Source: Acidobacteriota bacterium (GTDB lineage: Bacteria; Acidobacteriota; Blastocatellia; Pyrinomonadales; Pyrinomonadaceae). From it: DNA of 26,753 nt. Positions 1-7,137 of the stretch are shown in pieces. The stretch is taken from assembly GCA_023415725.1 (NCBI GenBank), contig JAEZJR010000178.1:1-26753 (forward strand), read 5' to 3'. The translations under genes were made by a program, and so were the position numbers. Position 1 is the first letter of the stretch; every line of letters begins with the position of its first letter. The notes beneath the pieces are model-generated. The model worked only from the letters and a program-made list of their open reading frames with translations, had not been told where the DNA came from and did no database searches.

Positions 1-1
1 G

Positions 2-505
2 GACGGCTCGCTGAAAGAGGGGGTCGTAATCGAGCCCACCGAACCGAAAACGGAAGAGCCGCAGCCGAAGGAACCGAAAGCCACTCCAGCCCCTTCATCG
101 GAAACTACTCAGGCACCGGTTTCGACGAGTGCGGGCGTCCGCGAGGACGCGGATCTGGAAGAGGATGATCTGGACGACGTGCCCGGCGTTAACGACCCGG
201 CGAGCTTCGTTAATTTTCTCTCGACGCTGGCGACGAACGCGGCCGCCGCTCTCGGCGCTGTCCCGCACCCGGCCACAGGCCAACGAACGCTCGACCTCGA
301 TTCCGGTAAATTCTGGATCGACGTGCTCGCGATGCTCCGCGAAAAGACGAATGGCAACCTGCACGCGAAAGAGGCCCAATTGCTCGACAGCCTGCTTGGC
401 GATCTTCGAATGCAGTACGTCACGATGGTCCGAGCTACCGAAGAGAAGCTCAAAGCCCAGGCTGCGAAGAAATTCTCCGGCGCGGATATTTTGGGTAAGA
501 AATAG
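2..505 (+). CDS. DUF1844 domain protein, 5' end outside window
   Basis: The reading frame is open from the left edge of the window to the TAG at 503-505, so this is the C-terminal ~167 residues of a protein that begins upstream. The first ~55 visible residues are a Pro/Glu/Thr/Ala-rich, probably disordered linker. It is followed by an acidic patch (DLEEDDLDD) and a helical domain starting near VNDPASFVNFLSTLA and ending in AKKFSGADILGKK. The order of phrases (FVNFLSTLA, ALGAVPHPATG, FWIDVLAMLREKT, LDSLLGDLRMQYV) is that of the DUF1844 family, small proteins of unknown function common in Acidobacteria and Deltaproteobacteria. No enzymatic residues are evident. It lies just before the inverted repeat at 510-625 and a PhnP-like hydrolase on the same strand. 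Family call is from recognition of the pattern; function unknown. Confidence 0.85.
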   Translation, partial: DGSLKEGVVIEPTEPKTEEPQPKEPKATPAPSSETTQAPVSTSAGVREDADLEEDDLDDVPGVNDPASFVNFLSTLATNAAAALGAVPHPATGQRTLDLDSGKFWIDVLAMLREKTNGNLHAKEAQLLDSLLGDLRMQYVTMVRATEEKLKAQAAKKFSGADILGKK

Positions 506-509
506 TGCC

Positions 510-625
510 GGGAACGTAGGCGCCCTCGCCTGCAACGCCGCGGCTTCCGCGGTGTGATCGCGTCGGCCACCGGCCAAGCGAGTTTCGCGTTTCACGCTCA
601 TGCAGGCGAGGGCGCCTGCGTTCCC
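510..625. repeat. Paired-hairpin inverted repeat (copy 1)
   Basis: The arms at 510-534 and 601-625 are inverted copies matching at 24 of 25 positions, separated by 66 nt. Each arm itself contains a small hairpin, AGGCG-CCCT-CGCCT. The element fills the gap between the DUF1844 stop (505) and the ATG of the next gene (628), ending 2 nt before that start codon. The architecture resembles REPIN elements (two REP hairpins facing each other). The core sequence differs from the other three copies in this window, so it may be a different subtype or only an analogue. Confidence 0.8.
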
Positions 626-627
626 AG

Positions 628-1401
628 ATGAAACTTACTTTCCTCGGAACTGGAACCTCCACCGGCGTGCCGTCTATCGCTTGCGATTGCGAGACGTGCA
701 TGTCGGATGATCCGCGCGATAAGCGGCTTCGCGTATCGATACTTATCGAGCACGCCGGGAAGACCATACTTGTAGATACTTCAAGCGATTTTCGGCAACA
801 GGCCCTTCGAGCCAATATCCGCAACATCGACGCCATCCTCATCACGCACTGCCATGTCGATCACGTTTTCGGTCTCGACGACATCCGCCCCCTCAATTTT
901 CGCTACGGCGCGATGCCGATCTTCGCGAACGAGATCGCGTGGATCGACCTTCGCCGCATCTTCCAGTACATCTTCCAGCCGACGCATTTCGGCGGAGGGC
1001 TGCCGCAGCTTATCCCGCACACCGTAGTTCACAATTCACCGTTCTGCATCGGCGAGGTCGAGGTGACACCGCTTGAGGTCATCCACGGGAAACTGCCGGT
1101 CGTCGCGTACCGCTTCAACGACTTCGCCTACGCGACCGACCTCAAGACCATCCCGCCCGATTCCATGGACGGCCTTCGCGACCTCGACGTCCTCGTGCTC
1201 GACTGCGTCCGCCTCAAACCCCACTCCACCCACCTCCACCTCGAAGAAGCCCTCGGCATTATAGCCGACCTAAAACCCAAACGCGCCTACCTCACCCACC
1301 TCAACCACCACAACCTCCACGACCGCGACTCGAGGCTGTTGCCTGATAATGTAGAATTCGCGTGGGACGGATTAGTTATCGAGTCGAATGCTAGACCTTG
1401 A
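628..1401 (+). CDS. PhnP-like MBL-fold phosphodiesterase
   Basis: This 257-residue protein of the metallo-beta-lactamase fold carries HxHxDH as H74-C-H76-V-D78-H79, which binds the dinuclear metal centre. Near the N-terminus, after GTGTSTGVPS, it has C19-x-C21-x2-C24. In E. coli PhnP the same spacing of cysteines (with a late histidine) holds a structural zinc, and a His-rich stretch LTHLNHHNLH lies near the C-terminus here. Length matches PhnP (about 252 residues). PhnP hydrolyses 5-phosphoribosyl 1,2-cyclic phosphate in phosphonate breakdown, but there are no phn genes here, so the physiological substrate may be another cyclic or phosphodiester compound. It should be cytoplasmic, with no signal peptide. 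The ATG has no clear Shine-Dalgarno because an inverted repeat ends 2 nt upstream. Its 3' end overlaps the next gene by 14 nt. Confidence 0.85.
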   Translation: MKLTFLGTGTSTGVPSIACDCETCMSDDPRDKRLRVSILIEHAGKTILVDTSSDFRQQALRANIRNIDAILITHCHVDHVFGLDDIRPLNFRYGAMPIFANEIAWIDLRRIFQYIFQPTHFGGGLPQLIPHTVVHNSPFCIGEVEVTPLEVIHGKLPVVAYRFNDFAYATDLKTIPPDSMDGLRDLDVLVLDCVRLKPHSTHLHLEEALGIIADLKPKRAYLTHLNHHNLHDRDSRLLPDNVEFAWDGLVIESNARP

Positions 1402-1891
1402 TTCCGAAAAGTGGAGCACTTTCGATGGAGGGTATCGTGTTCCTTACGATGCATCGGCGTCGCTCCGAAAACTTGAGGTTTGTGAAACGTTGGACGAAAC
1501 GATAATCCAAGAACTGTGGAATGAACTTCATCATCAGGGCGATGTTGGCGTCGCCTCCTACGCGGCGATTCCAGCACTTCTCCGCATATATCAGAAGAAG
1601 GGCAGGATCGATTTCAACTTGCCGGCACTTGCCGCGACCATAGAAAACGCTCGCCAAAGCCATAACAACCCCCAACTCCCGGACTGGCTCGCCGAGGAAT
1701 ATTTTCAAGCTCTTCGCGAAATCGCCCACTTCTGTGTCGAGCATATACCCGCCCGTGACAAGGTTTTCTCACGATCGCTGCTTCTTTTAGTTTGCATGCT
1801 GGCAGGTGACTTGGACACCTTTGAAATGCTTGAACTTGTTGAGGTGGGTGTCGAAAAGGAAGCAATAGAAAAGTATTTAGGTGAAGTATAA
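1388..1891 (+). CDS. Hypothetical alpha-helical protein, possible HEAT/immunity-like
   Basis: This is a 167-residue soluble protein, probably mostly helical, with no signal peptide or membrane segment. The start ATG lies inside the end of the PhnP-like gene (14-nt overlap), suggesting translational coupling. The N-terminal phrase WSTFDGGYRVPYDASASLRKL, followed by LWNELHHQGDVGVASYAA and PALLRI, resembles uncharacterised HEAT-like proteins found in many bacteria. Some of those sit near SMI1/KNR4-type immunity genes. That likeness is from memory of the pattern and is weak. No catalytic motif is visible. Codon use looks less GC-biased than in the flanking core genes, as does that of the following GNAT gene, which may hint that the two were acquired together. 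Function unknown. Confidence 0.7.
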   Translation: MLDLDSEKWSTFDGGYRVPYDASASLRKLEVCETLDETIIQELWNELHHQGDVGVASYAAIPALLRIYQKKGRIDFNLPALAATIENARQSHNNPQLPDWLAEEYFQALREIAHFCVEHIPARDKVFSRSLLLLVCMLAGDLDTFEMLELVEVGVEKEAIEKYLGEV

Positions 1892-2354
1892 GACCTCGGC
1901 AAAGGTAAGCATTCGAGCAGCGGTATTTGATGATTTGCTTTCAATAATCCGCATGCTCGCTGACGATTTTCTCGGCCAACAACGCGAACGTCTGGAAGAT
2001 CCTTTGCCGGAGTGTTACATCAAGGCATTTAGGGAAATCGATGCGGATCCTAACAACGAACTTATCGTCGCCGAACTCGACGGCGAGATAATCGGCACAT
2101 TACAGTTGATATTCACACCTTCATTAAGCCATCGGGGCAGCAAGCGATGCACGGTTGAGTCGGTTCGGGTCGATAGGGAATTGAGAGGCAGAGGCGTCGG
2201 CCGGGAGATGATGCTATGGGCGATCGAACATGCGAAAAACAAGGGGTGCGTTTCAATGCAGCTGACCACACACAACGATCGTACCGACGCCCATCGCTTT
2301 TACGAATCGCTCGGTTTTTCGAAGTCACACGTCGGCATGAAACTGAAACTGTGA
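1881..2354 (+). CDS. GNAT family N-acetyltransferase
   Basis: This 157-residue protein has a GNAT fold. The acetyl-CoA pyrophosphate-binding motif A is visible as ESVRVDRELRGRGVGREMM (Q/RxxGxG/A form, RGRGVG). It is followed by the motif B region HNDRTDAHRFYESLGF, whose Tyr and GF are typical of the family. It should transfer an acetyl group from acetyl-CoA to an amine on a small molecule or protein; the substrate cannot be told from sequence. The start is a GTG at 1881 that overlaps the end of the preceding gene by 11 nt, so the pair is probably translated from one message. Downstream lies the long regulatory region of nrdA. Confidence 0.88.
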   Translation: MKYKTSAKVSIRAAVFDDLLSIIRMLADDFLGQQRERLEDPLPECYIKAFREIDADPNNELIVAELDGEIIGTLQLIFTPSLSHRGSKRCTVESVRVDRELRGRGVGREMMLWAIEHAKNKGCVSMQLTTHNDRTDAHRFYESLGFSKSHVGMKLKL

Positions 2355-2362
2355 CCCAACGT

Positions 2363-2443
2363 ATGGAGTTCCACCTTCAAGCGGCTTTCGTAGCCCAGAT
2401 ACGTTTCGTGGCCTCGTCCGGCCAGCTAAAGCTGGAACTCAGA
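2363..2443. repeat. Paired-hairpin inverted repeat (copy 2, degenerate)
   Basis: The left arm at 2365-2384 reads GGAGTT then CCACC-TTCA-AGCGG, a decayed hairpin. The right arm at 2422-2440 reads CCAGC-TAAA-GCTGG then AACTC, an intact hairpin in inverted orientation. Reverse-complemented, the right arm starts with the same GAGTTCCA as the left arm, and the arms agree at about 15 of 20 positions. This is the same design as at 5320-5397 and 18543-18629. It lies after the GNAT stop codon (2354) and upstream of the nrdA control region. Confidence 0.65.
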
Positions 2444-2450
2444 ACTGCGG

Positions 2451-2548
2451 TTTTCCACAGGTGAAAAACGCTATTCGGCCCGAAATGATTCCAAAACAAA
2501 CCTTGCCGGGTAACAGATTTCCACATCCTTTCCCTAGACTTTTCCACA
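2451..2548. promoter_or_regulatory. Cluster of DnaA-box-like sites upstream of nrdA
   Basis: Two exact matches to the relaxed DnaA-box consensus TTWTNCACA are present: TTTTCCACA at 2451-2459 and at 2540-2548. A one-mismatch site, ATTTCCACA, is at 2517-2525. All three are in the same orientation. In E. coli, DnaA binds upstream of nrdAB and modulates its expression, so a similar role is plausible here. DnaA binding is inferred; the matches themselves are directly visible. An AT-rich stretch follows at about 2651-2683. Confidence 0.45.
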
Positions 2549-2568
2549 GGAAAGCGATGCTCGAATTA

Positions 2569-2584
2569 CCACAACATATTGTGT
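2569..2584. promoter_or_regulatory. Upstream NrdR-box-like palindrome
   Basis: CCACAACATATTGTGT matches 14 of 16 positions of the NrdR-box consensus ACACAATATATTGTGT, and its core CACAA-CATA-TTGTG is a perfect palindrome. It lies 115 bp upstream of the NrdR-box pair at the promoter, so it is either an auxiliary operator or a chance match. NrdR represses ribonucleotide reductase genes according to ATP/dATP loading. Confidence 0.5.
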
Positions 2585-2683
2585 TTCCGTGAGTTACGGG
2601 AATGTTAGTTGCAATCTAACCCACAACCTCACCCAATAGTCGCTAAATGCTGTAAATAATAGGTTTATTATTTTTAACAACAA

Positions 2684-2731
2684 CCACTAGATTTTGTGTT
2701 GACAAACCTACAGGGACACAATATAGTCTAT
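2684..2731. promoter_or_regulatory. Tandem NrdR boxes overlapping the nrdA promoter
   Basis: Box A (2684-2699, CCACTAGATTTTGTGT, 12/16 to the NrdR consensus) and box B (2716-2731, ACACAATATAGTCTAT, 13/16) start 32 bp apart, with 16 bp between them. That is three helical turns, the spacing known for NrdR operator pairs. Box A touches the -35 element and box B covers the -10, the arrangement expected for repression by occlusion. The nrdR gene itself is not in this window. Confidence 0.7.
2699..2727 (+). promoter_or_regulatory. Sigma70-type promoter of the nrdAB operon
   Basis: A perfect -35 (TTGACA, 2699-2704) is followed by a 17-bp spacer and a -10 of TATAGT (2722-2727, 5/6 to TATAAT). Transcription would start near 2734. 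The match is the best in the window and it coincides with the NrdR-box pair. It precedes nrdA by a leader of about 190 nt. Confidence 0.7.
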
Positions 2732-2733
2732 AA

Positions 2734-2923
2734 CCACTGCAGGAGAAACTCCTTTATTTTGCGCTGAGGACCCGCCTGCAAATCAATCAATAAGACCGAG
2801 TATTTTTTGAAAGAGCCGTACTCGCTATGTTGTGGATGCGGCCGGGGTGTATTATGCCTTCGACCGCGAGTCGAGGGGTTGCACCGTCGACGAAAAAATA
2901 CAAGGTTTACGGGGGAAACAAGA
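2734..2923 (+). other. Long untranslated leader of nrdA
   Basis: About 190 nt separate the predicted transcription start from the nrdA ATG. Close to the 5' end is a short perfect hairpin AGGAG-AAA-CTCCT (2741-2753) followed by TTATTTT, which looks like a miniature intrinsic terminator or a 5'-stabilising stem. GCAGG (2739-2743) could instead pair with CCTGC (2775-2779), which would exclude the first hairpin. I recognise no known riboswitch. An in-frame TTG at 2807 is open to nrdA but the encoded extension (Cys/Arg-rich) has no family counterpart, so I treat it as leader. Confidence 0.4.
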
Positions 2924-5317
2924 ATGGATAACGGACTCACCGCCGCTCGTCAACAGGAAACGACTCAAACGACAATGCGCGTCACAAAGCGCAACGGACA
3001 TCACGAACCGGTCGACATCAACAAGATCGTCCGGGCGATCTCGCGCTGCACGCCGAATCTGCCGCACGTGGATGTTATGCGGATCGCCACCAAGACGATC
3101 AGCGGCCTTTACGACGGTGCGACGACCAAGGAATTGGACAAGCTCTCGATCCAGACCGCGGCCAGCCTGATATTCGAAGAACCCGAATACTCAAAGCTCG
3201 CCGCACGGCTCCTGAACCAGTACGTCGAAAAGGAGGTCCGCAACCAGGAGATCCATTCCTTCTCGCAATCCGTGGCTTTCGGATATAAGGAAGGTCTGAT
3301 CAACGAACGGCTCGCCAACTTCGTTTCCTCGAACAGCCGGAAGCTGAACGACGCCATCGACAATGAGCGCAATAATCTTTTCGAATTCTTCGGCATCCGC
3401 ACAGTTTACGACCGTTACCTGTTGAAGAACCCGACGACCCGCGACGTGATCGAAACGCCGCAGTTCTTCTGGATGCGTGTCGCTTGCGGCCTTAGTGAAA
3501 CCCCGGCAGAGGCGATCGAGCTTTACAATCTTTTCTCGTCGCTCGAATACGTCCCGTCCACCCCGACGCTCTTCAATTCCGGCACATCGCACGAGCAGCT
3601 TTCCTCTTGTTTCCTGCTCGATTCCCCGCAGGACAGCCTCGAGAGTATCTATAAGAAGTACTCTGACGTAGCGATGCTCTCGAAATTCTCGGGCGGCATC
3701 GGCATCGCTTATCACCGCGTTCGCTCGCGGGGTTCGCTTATCCGCGGAACCAACGGCCATTCGAACGGCATCGTGCCGTGGCTTAAGACGCTCGATTCCT
3801 CCGTCGCCGCCGTCAACCAGGGCGGTAAGCGTAAAGGTGCCGCGTGCGTGTATCTCGAAACATGGCACGCCGACATCGAGGATTTCCTCGAGCTCCGCGA
3901 CAATACAGGCGACGATGCCCGCAGAACACACAATCTGAACATCGCGAACTGGATTCCGGACCTCTTCATGAAGCGCGTCGAGACCGACGGGATGTGGTCG
4001 CTATTCGACCCCAAGGTCGTGCCGCACTTCCCGGATATCTACGGCGAGGAATTCGAACGCGAATACGTCAAAGCGGAAGAGGAAGGGAAGTTCGTCAAGC
4101 AGGTGAAGGCACGCGACCTTTACGCTCGCATGATGCGAACGCTCGCCCAGACCGGTAACGGCTGGATGACCTTCAAGGACGCCTGCAACCTCAAGGCGAA
4201 CCAGACCGGCCGCCCCGAGAACGTCGTGCACCTCTCGAACCTCTGCACTGAGATCGTCGAGGTGACGTCAGACAACGAAACCGCCGTCTGCAATCTCGGC
4301 AGCGTCAACGTTGCTCGATATGTTAAAGACGGTAAAGTCGATTACGACAAGATCCACAAAAACGTCCGCCTCGCCGTTCGCCAGCTCGATCGCGTGATCG
4401 ACCTCAATTACTACGCTATCCCGAGCACAGCGGATTCGAATAACCGCTGGCGCAATATCGGCCTCGGCGTGATGGGGCTCCAGGACGTGTTCTTCCAGCT
4501 TCGCCTTGCGTTCGATTCCGATGAAGCACGCAAGATCTCCGCGAAGATACAGGAAGAGATCTACTACGCCGCCCTTTCTGCGTCTTGCGAACTTGCGCAG
4601 CAAAAAGGAGCGCATCCCGCGTTCCCCGAAACGAAAGCGGCGAACGGGATACTGCAATTCGACCTTTGGGGTGTCACGCCGGAAGACGCGACGCGCTGGA
4701 ACACGCTGAAGGAACAGATCAAGGAGCACGGCCTTCGCAATTCGCTGATGATCGCGATCGCACCGACGGCAACGATCGCGGCGATCGCCGGCAGCTACGA
4801 GTGCATCGAGCCGCAGGTATCCAACCTGTTCAAACGCGAGACGCTCTCCGGCGACTTCATCCAGATCAACAAGTACCTCGTCAAAGAGCTTAAAGAGATC
4901 GGGCTGTGGACAGAAGCGATCCGGCAAAAGATCAAACTCGCCGAGGGCTCCGTACAGGACATCGAGGAGATCCCGGCCGACCTTCGTGCCGTCTACCGCA
5001 CCGCCTGGGAGGTGCCGATGCGCTCGCTTATCGACATGGCCGCCGACCGCGGTGCCTTCATCGATCAGAGCGGCTCGCTTAACCTCTTCATGGAAAGCCC
5101 CTCGATCGGGAAGCTTTCGTCGATGTACATGTACACCTGGCAGAAGGGCCTCAAGACGACCTACTACCTCCGCTCACGCCCGGCAACGAAGATCGCCCAG
5201 GTCGCCGCCGGCGACGCCGCGGCCGCGAAACCGGAACCGGAAGTGCAGGCTTATTCGGATACCGAAGCGGTAGTTTGCTCGCTCGAAAATCCGGAGGCAT
5301 GCGAAGCCTGTCAGTAG
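2924..5317 (+). CDS. nrdA: Ribonucleoside-diphosphate reductase, alpha subunit
   Basis: This is the large catalytic subunit of a class I ribonucleotide reductase, which reduces ribonucleoside diphosphates to deoxyribonucleotides in the cytoplasm together with NrdB. It has 797 residues counted from the ATG at 2924. An ATP-cone lies at about residues 18-106 (MRVTKRNGHHEPVDINKIV), so dATP feedback is likely. Active-site residues are visible: C229 (SSCFLL), N439-x-C441-x-E443 (SNLCTEI) and C456 (AVCNLGS), in the order of E. coli C225, N437, C439, E441 and C462. The PTATIA loop is present. The C-terminal CEACQ carries the shuttle cysteine pair C793/C796. I prefer ATG 2924 over TTG 2807 because it has a purine run (GGGGGA, 2911-2916) about 7 nt upstream and the extra 39 residues look non-homologous. 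Regulation: NrdR boxes and possibly DnaA boxes upstream. nrdB follows after 87 nt. Confidence 0.96.
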   Translation: MDNGLTAARQQETTQTTMRVTKRNGHHEPVDINKIVRAISRCTPNLPHVDVMRIATKTISGLYDGATTKELDKLSIQTAASLIFEEPEYSKLAARLLNQYVEKEVRNQEIHSFSQSVAFGYKEGLINERLANFVSSNSRKLNDAIDNERNNLFEFFGIRTVYDRYLLKNPTTRDVIETPQFFWMRVACGLSETPAEAIELYNLFSSLEYVPSTPTLFNSGTSHEQLSSCFLLDSPQDSLESIYKKYSDVAMLSKFSGGIGIAYHRVRSRGSLIRGTNGHSNGIVPWLKTLDSSVAAVNQGGKRKGAACVYLETWHADIEDFLELRDNTGDDARRTHNLNIANWIPDLFMKRVETDGMWSLFDPKVVPHFPDIYGEEFEREYVKAEEEGKFVKQVKARDLYARMMRTLAQTGNGWMTFKDACNLKANQTGRPENVVHLSNLCTEIVEVTSDNETAVCNLGSVNVARYVKDGKVDYDKIHKNVRLAVRQLDRVIDLNYYAIPSTADSNNRWRNIGLGVMGLQDVFFQLRLAFDSDEARKISAKIQEEIYYAALSASCELAQQKGAHPAFPETKAANGILQFDLWGVTPEDATRWNTLKEQIKEHGLRNSLMIAIAPTATIAAIAGSYECIEPQVSNLFKRETLSGDFIQINKYLVKELKEIGLWTEAIRQKIKLAEGSVQDIEEIPADLRAVYRTAWEVPMRSLIDMAADRGAFIDQSGSLNLFMESPSIGKLSSMYMYTWQKGLKTTYYLRSRPATKIAQVAAGDAAAAKPEPEVQAYSDTEAVVCSLENPEACEACQ

Positions 5318-5319
5318 GC

Positions 5320-5397
5320 GCAAGAGTTACGCGTTTACGCGTGATTCCCACTTGGCCAGTCGCAAACAAAATTCACGCCTGAAGGCGTAACTCTTAC
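5320..5397. repeat. Paired-hairpin inverted repeat (copy 3) inside nrdAB
   Basis: The left arm has GAGTT (5324-5328) then ACGCG-TTTA-CGCGT (5329-5342). The right arm has ACGCC-TGAA-GGCGT (5375-5388) then AACTC (5389-5393). The arms agree at 21 of 26 positions as an inverted repeat. At the third-to-last stem positions the two arms differ, yet each keeps its own 5-bp stem (ACGCG/CGCGT against ACGCC/GGCGT), a compensatory difference. The element fills almost the whole nrdA-nrdB gap and ends about 7 nt before the nrdB ATG, so transcripts of the operon must contain it. It could act as an RNA stability or partial termination element. Confidence 0.8.
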
Positions 5398-5404
5398 AAA
5401 CGAT

Positions 5405-6403
5405 ATGTTGCTAGATCCTGGTTTTAATCTTACCCTCCGCCCGATGAAGTATACGGACTTCTACGAGATGTACCGGAACGCGATCAAGAACACTTGGACG
5501 GTCGAGGAGGTCGATTTCTCGATGGACGTGAACGACCTGCGGTCGAAGATGACGCCCGCCGAACGGCATTTGATCAACCGTCTCGTGGCGTTCTTCGCGA
5601 CGGGCGATTCGATCGTGTCGAACAACCTTGTGCTGAATCTTTACAAGCACATCAATTCGCCCGAAGCCCGGATGTACCTCTCGCGGCAGCTTTACGAGGA
5701 AGCTCTGCATGTGCAGTTCTACCTTACGCTGCTCGACACATATATCCCCGACCACGCCGAACGCGAGCAGGCTTTCGCCGCCGTCGAGAACATCCCGTCC
5801 ATCAAGAAAAAGGCCGACTTCTGCCTTAAGTGGATCGACTCGATCAACGATCTCGATTCGCTCAATTCTAAGGAAGACCGCCGCAAGTTCCTGCTCAACT
5901 TGATCTGCTTCGCCTCGTGCATCGAGGGGCTGTTCTTCTTCGCTGCGTTCTCTTACGTTTACTTCCTTCGGTCGAAGGGGTTGCTCCACGGGCTCGCGTC
6001 GGGAACGAACTGGGTCTTCCGCGATGAATCCGCCCACATGGCCTTCGCCTTCGAGGTGGTGAAGAAAGTTCGCAGCGAGGAACCCGATCTTTTCGACGAA
6101 TCGCTCGAACGCGACATCGTCACGATGCTGGACGAAGCGGTCGAATGCGAACTGCAATTCGCCGAAGACGTTCTCAGCTTAGGCGTCGCCGGACTTTCGA
6201 TCGCTGACATGCGTCAGTACCTCGAGTTCATCGCCGACCAGCGTCTCGCGATGCTCGGCCTCCCGAAGGTCTACAAGTCGAAGAACCCCTTCTCCTTCAT
6301 GGACCTCCAGGACGTCCAGGAGTTGACCAACTTCTTCGAACGCCGCGTCGCCGCTTACCAGGTTGCGGTAGCTGGCGAGGTAAGTTTCGGCGAAGCGTTC
6401 TAG
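5405..6403 (+). CDS. nrdB: Ribonucleoside-diphosphate reductase, beta subunit
   Basis: This is the radical-generating small subunit of class I ribonucleotide reductase, 332 residues. The dinuclear metal ligands are all present in the expected order: D68 (ATGDSI), E99 and H102 (EEALH), E174 (CIEG), E208 and H211 (DESAH). The residue four after the first His ligand is Y106, so the stable tyrosyl radical of class Ia/Ib enzymes is expected, not the Phe of class Ic. The C-terminus, which in this family docks into NrdA, ends SFGEAF. The ATG at 5405 has no visible Shine-Dalgarno; the repeat at 5320-5397 lies directly upstream. It should be co-transcribed with nrdA. A membrane-protein gene starts 13 nt after its stop and may be in the same transcript. 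Confidence 0.96.
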   Translation: MLLDPGFNLTLRPMKYTDFYEMYRNAIKNTWTVEEVDFSMDVNDLRSKMTPAERHLINRLVAFFATGDSIVSNNLVLNLYKHINSPEARMYLSRQLYEEALHVQFYLTLLDTYIPDHAEREQAFAAVENIPSIKKKADFCLKWIDSINDLDSLNSKEDRRKFLLNLICFASCIEGLFFFAAFSYVYFLRSKGLLHGLASGTNWVFRDESAHMAFAFEVVKKVRSEEPDLFDESLERDIVTMLDEAVECELQFAEDVLSLGVAGLSIADMRQYLEFIADQRLAMLGLPKVYKSKNPFSFMDLQDVQELTNFFERRVAAYQVAVAGEVSFGEAF

Positions 6404-6416
6404 ATCAGCCCTGCTT

Positions 6417-7121
6417 ATGAACCGATACAGATCGCTATACACAACGATCGGTCTTATCGGTTTAGCGGCGGCGCTGATAGGCTTCTCAAAGACATTCATC
6501 TTCCCCGTCGCGACGGGCACATTCAAAGCACCGTGGATCGTTTATGTCCACGGTGCTTTCACTTTCGCGTGGGTCGTATTGTTTCTGGTTCAAGCCATTC
6601 TGATAAAGGCCGAGAAGTGGAAACTGCACTTTACCCTCGGCTCAGTCGGTTTGGTCGCCGCCCTCGGCACGGGTTTGACGATGCCATTGGTCGGGCAATT
6701 CCAGGTCGAACGAATGCTCGCCAACGGGGACGGCGAGGTGGCAATTTCTACGATACTTGGGACGGTCACAGCGGCTGCGATATTTCTGGGTTTTACAGGG
6801 GCGGCCCTATGGTTTCGAAATCGTCCCGAGGTTCACAAGCGCTTGATGCTTATCGCGACGATCCACGTCCTTTGGCCCGCGTGGTTCCGTTTCAGGCATT
6901 ATTTCCCCGATGTGCAGCCGCCTGAGATCTGGTTCGCGCTGCTGCTTGCCGACTCGCTGTTCATCCTCGCCTGGATCTGGGACTATCGAGAGCACGGCCG
7001 CATACATCCCGTCTTGTTATACGGTAGCCTTTTCGTTATCGCCGACCACGTATTCGAAACTTTCGCCTTCGACTCCGCACCATGGCGCGCTGCCTCGCAA
7101 CGTGTCTGGTCTTTGTTCTAA
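6417..7121 (+). CDS. Seven-helix membrane protein of unknown function
   Basis: This 234-residue integral inner-membrane protein has about seven hydrophobic segments (near residues 9-29, 40-63, 72-92, 108-132, 139-156, 171-188 and 198-213). Histidines recur at helix ends or within helices (VHGAFTF, LHFTLG, VHKRLM, ATIHVLW). This pattern is seen in small membrane families that may bind haem or a metal, for example DUF2306-like proteins, but I cannot assign it firmly. There is no signal peptide apart from the first helix. It starts 13 nt after nrdB, so it could be read through from the nrd promoter, although no functional link to nucleotide reduction is known. It converges on the minus-strand DUF4431 gene 16 nt downstream, with no clear terminator between. 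Confidence 0.75.
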   Translation: MNRYRSLYTTIGLIGLAAALIGFSKTFIFPVATGTFKAPWIVYVHGAFTFAWVVLFLVQAILIKAEKWKLHFTLGSVGLVAALGTGLTMPLVGQFQVERMLANGDGEVAISTILGTVTAAAIFLGFTGAALWFRNRPEVHKRLMLIATIHVLWPAWFRFRHYFPDVQPPEIWFALLLADSLFILAWIWDYREHGRIHPVLLYGSLFVIADHVFETFAFDSAPWRAASQRVWSLF

Positions 7122-7137
7122 CGGAACTGTAAGGTTA

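Noticed and set aside
2451..2683. Origin of replication (DnaA-like boxes next to an AT-rich stretch).
   Set aside because: Only two exact boxes, no dnaA, dnaN, gidA or parAB genes nearby, and a ribonucleotide reductase promoter with NrdR boxes directly downstream explains the region better.
2807..2923. Upstream TTG start giving NrdA a Cys/Arg-rich 39-residue extension.
   Set aside because: The extension has no resemblance to NrdA N-termini and TTG 2807 lacks a ribosome-binding site; ATG 2924 has a purine-rich run and fits the family.
3191..6157. Long minus-strand open frames opposite nrdA and nrdB.
   Set aside because: Antisense frames caused by strong codon bias; the plus-strand proteins are unambiguous.
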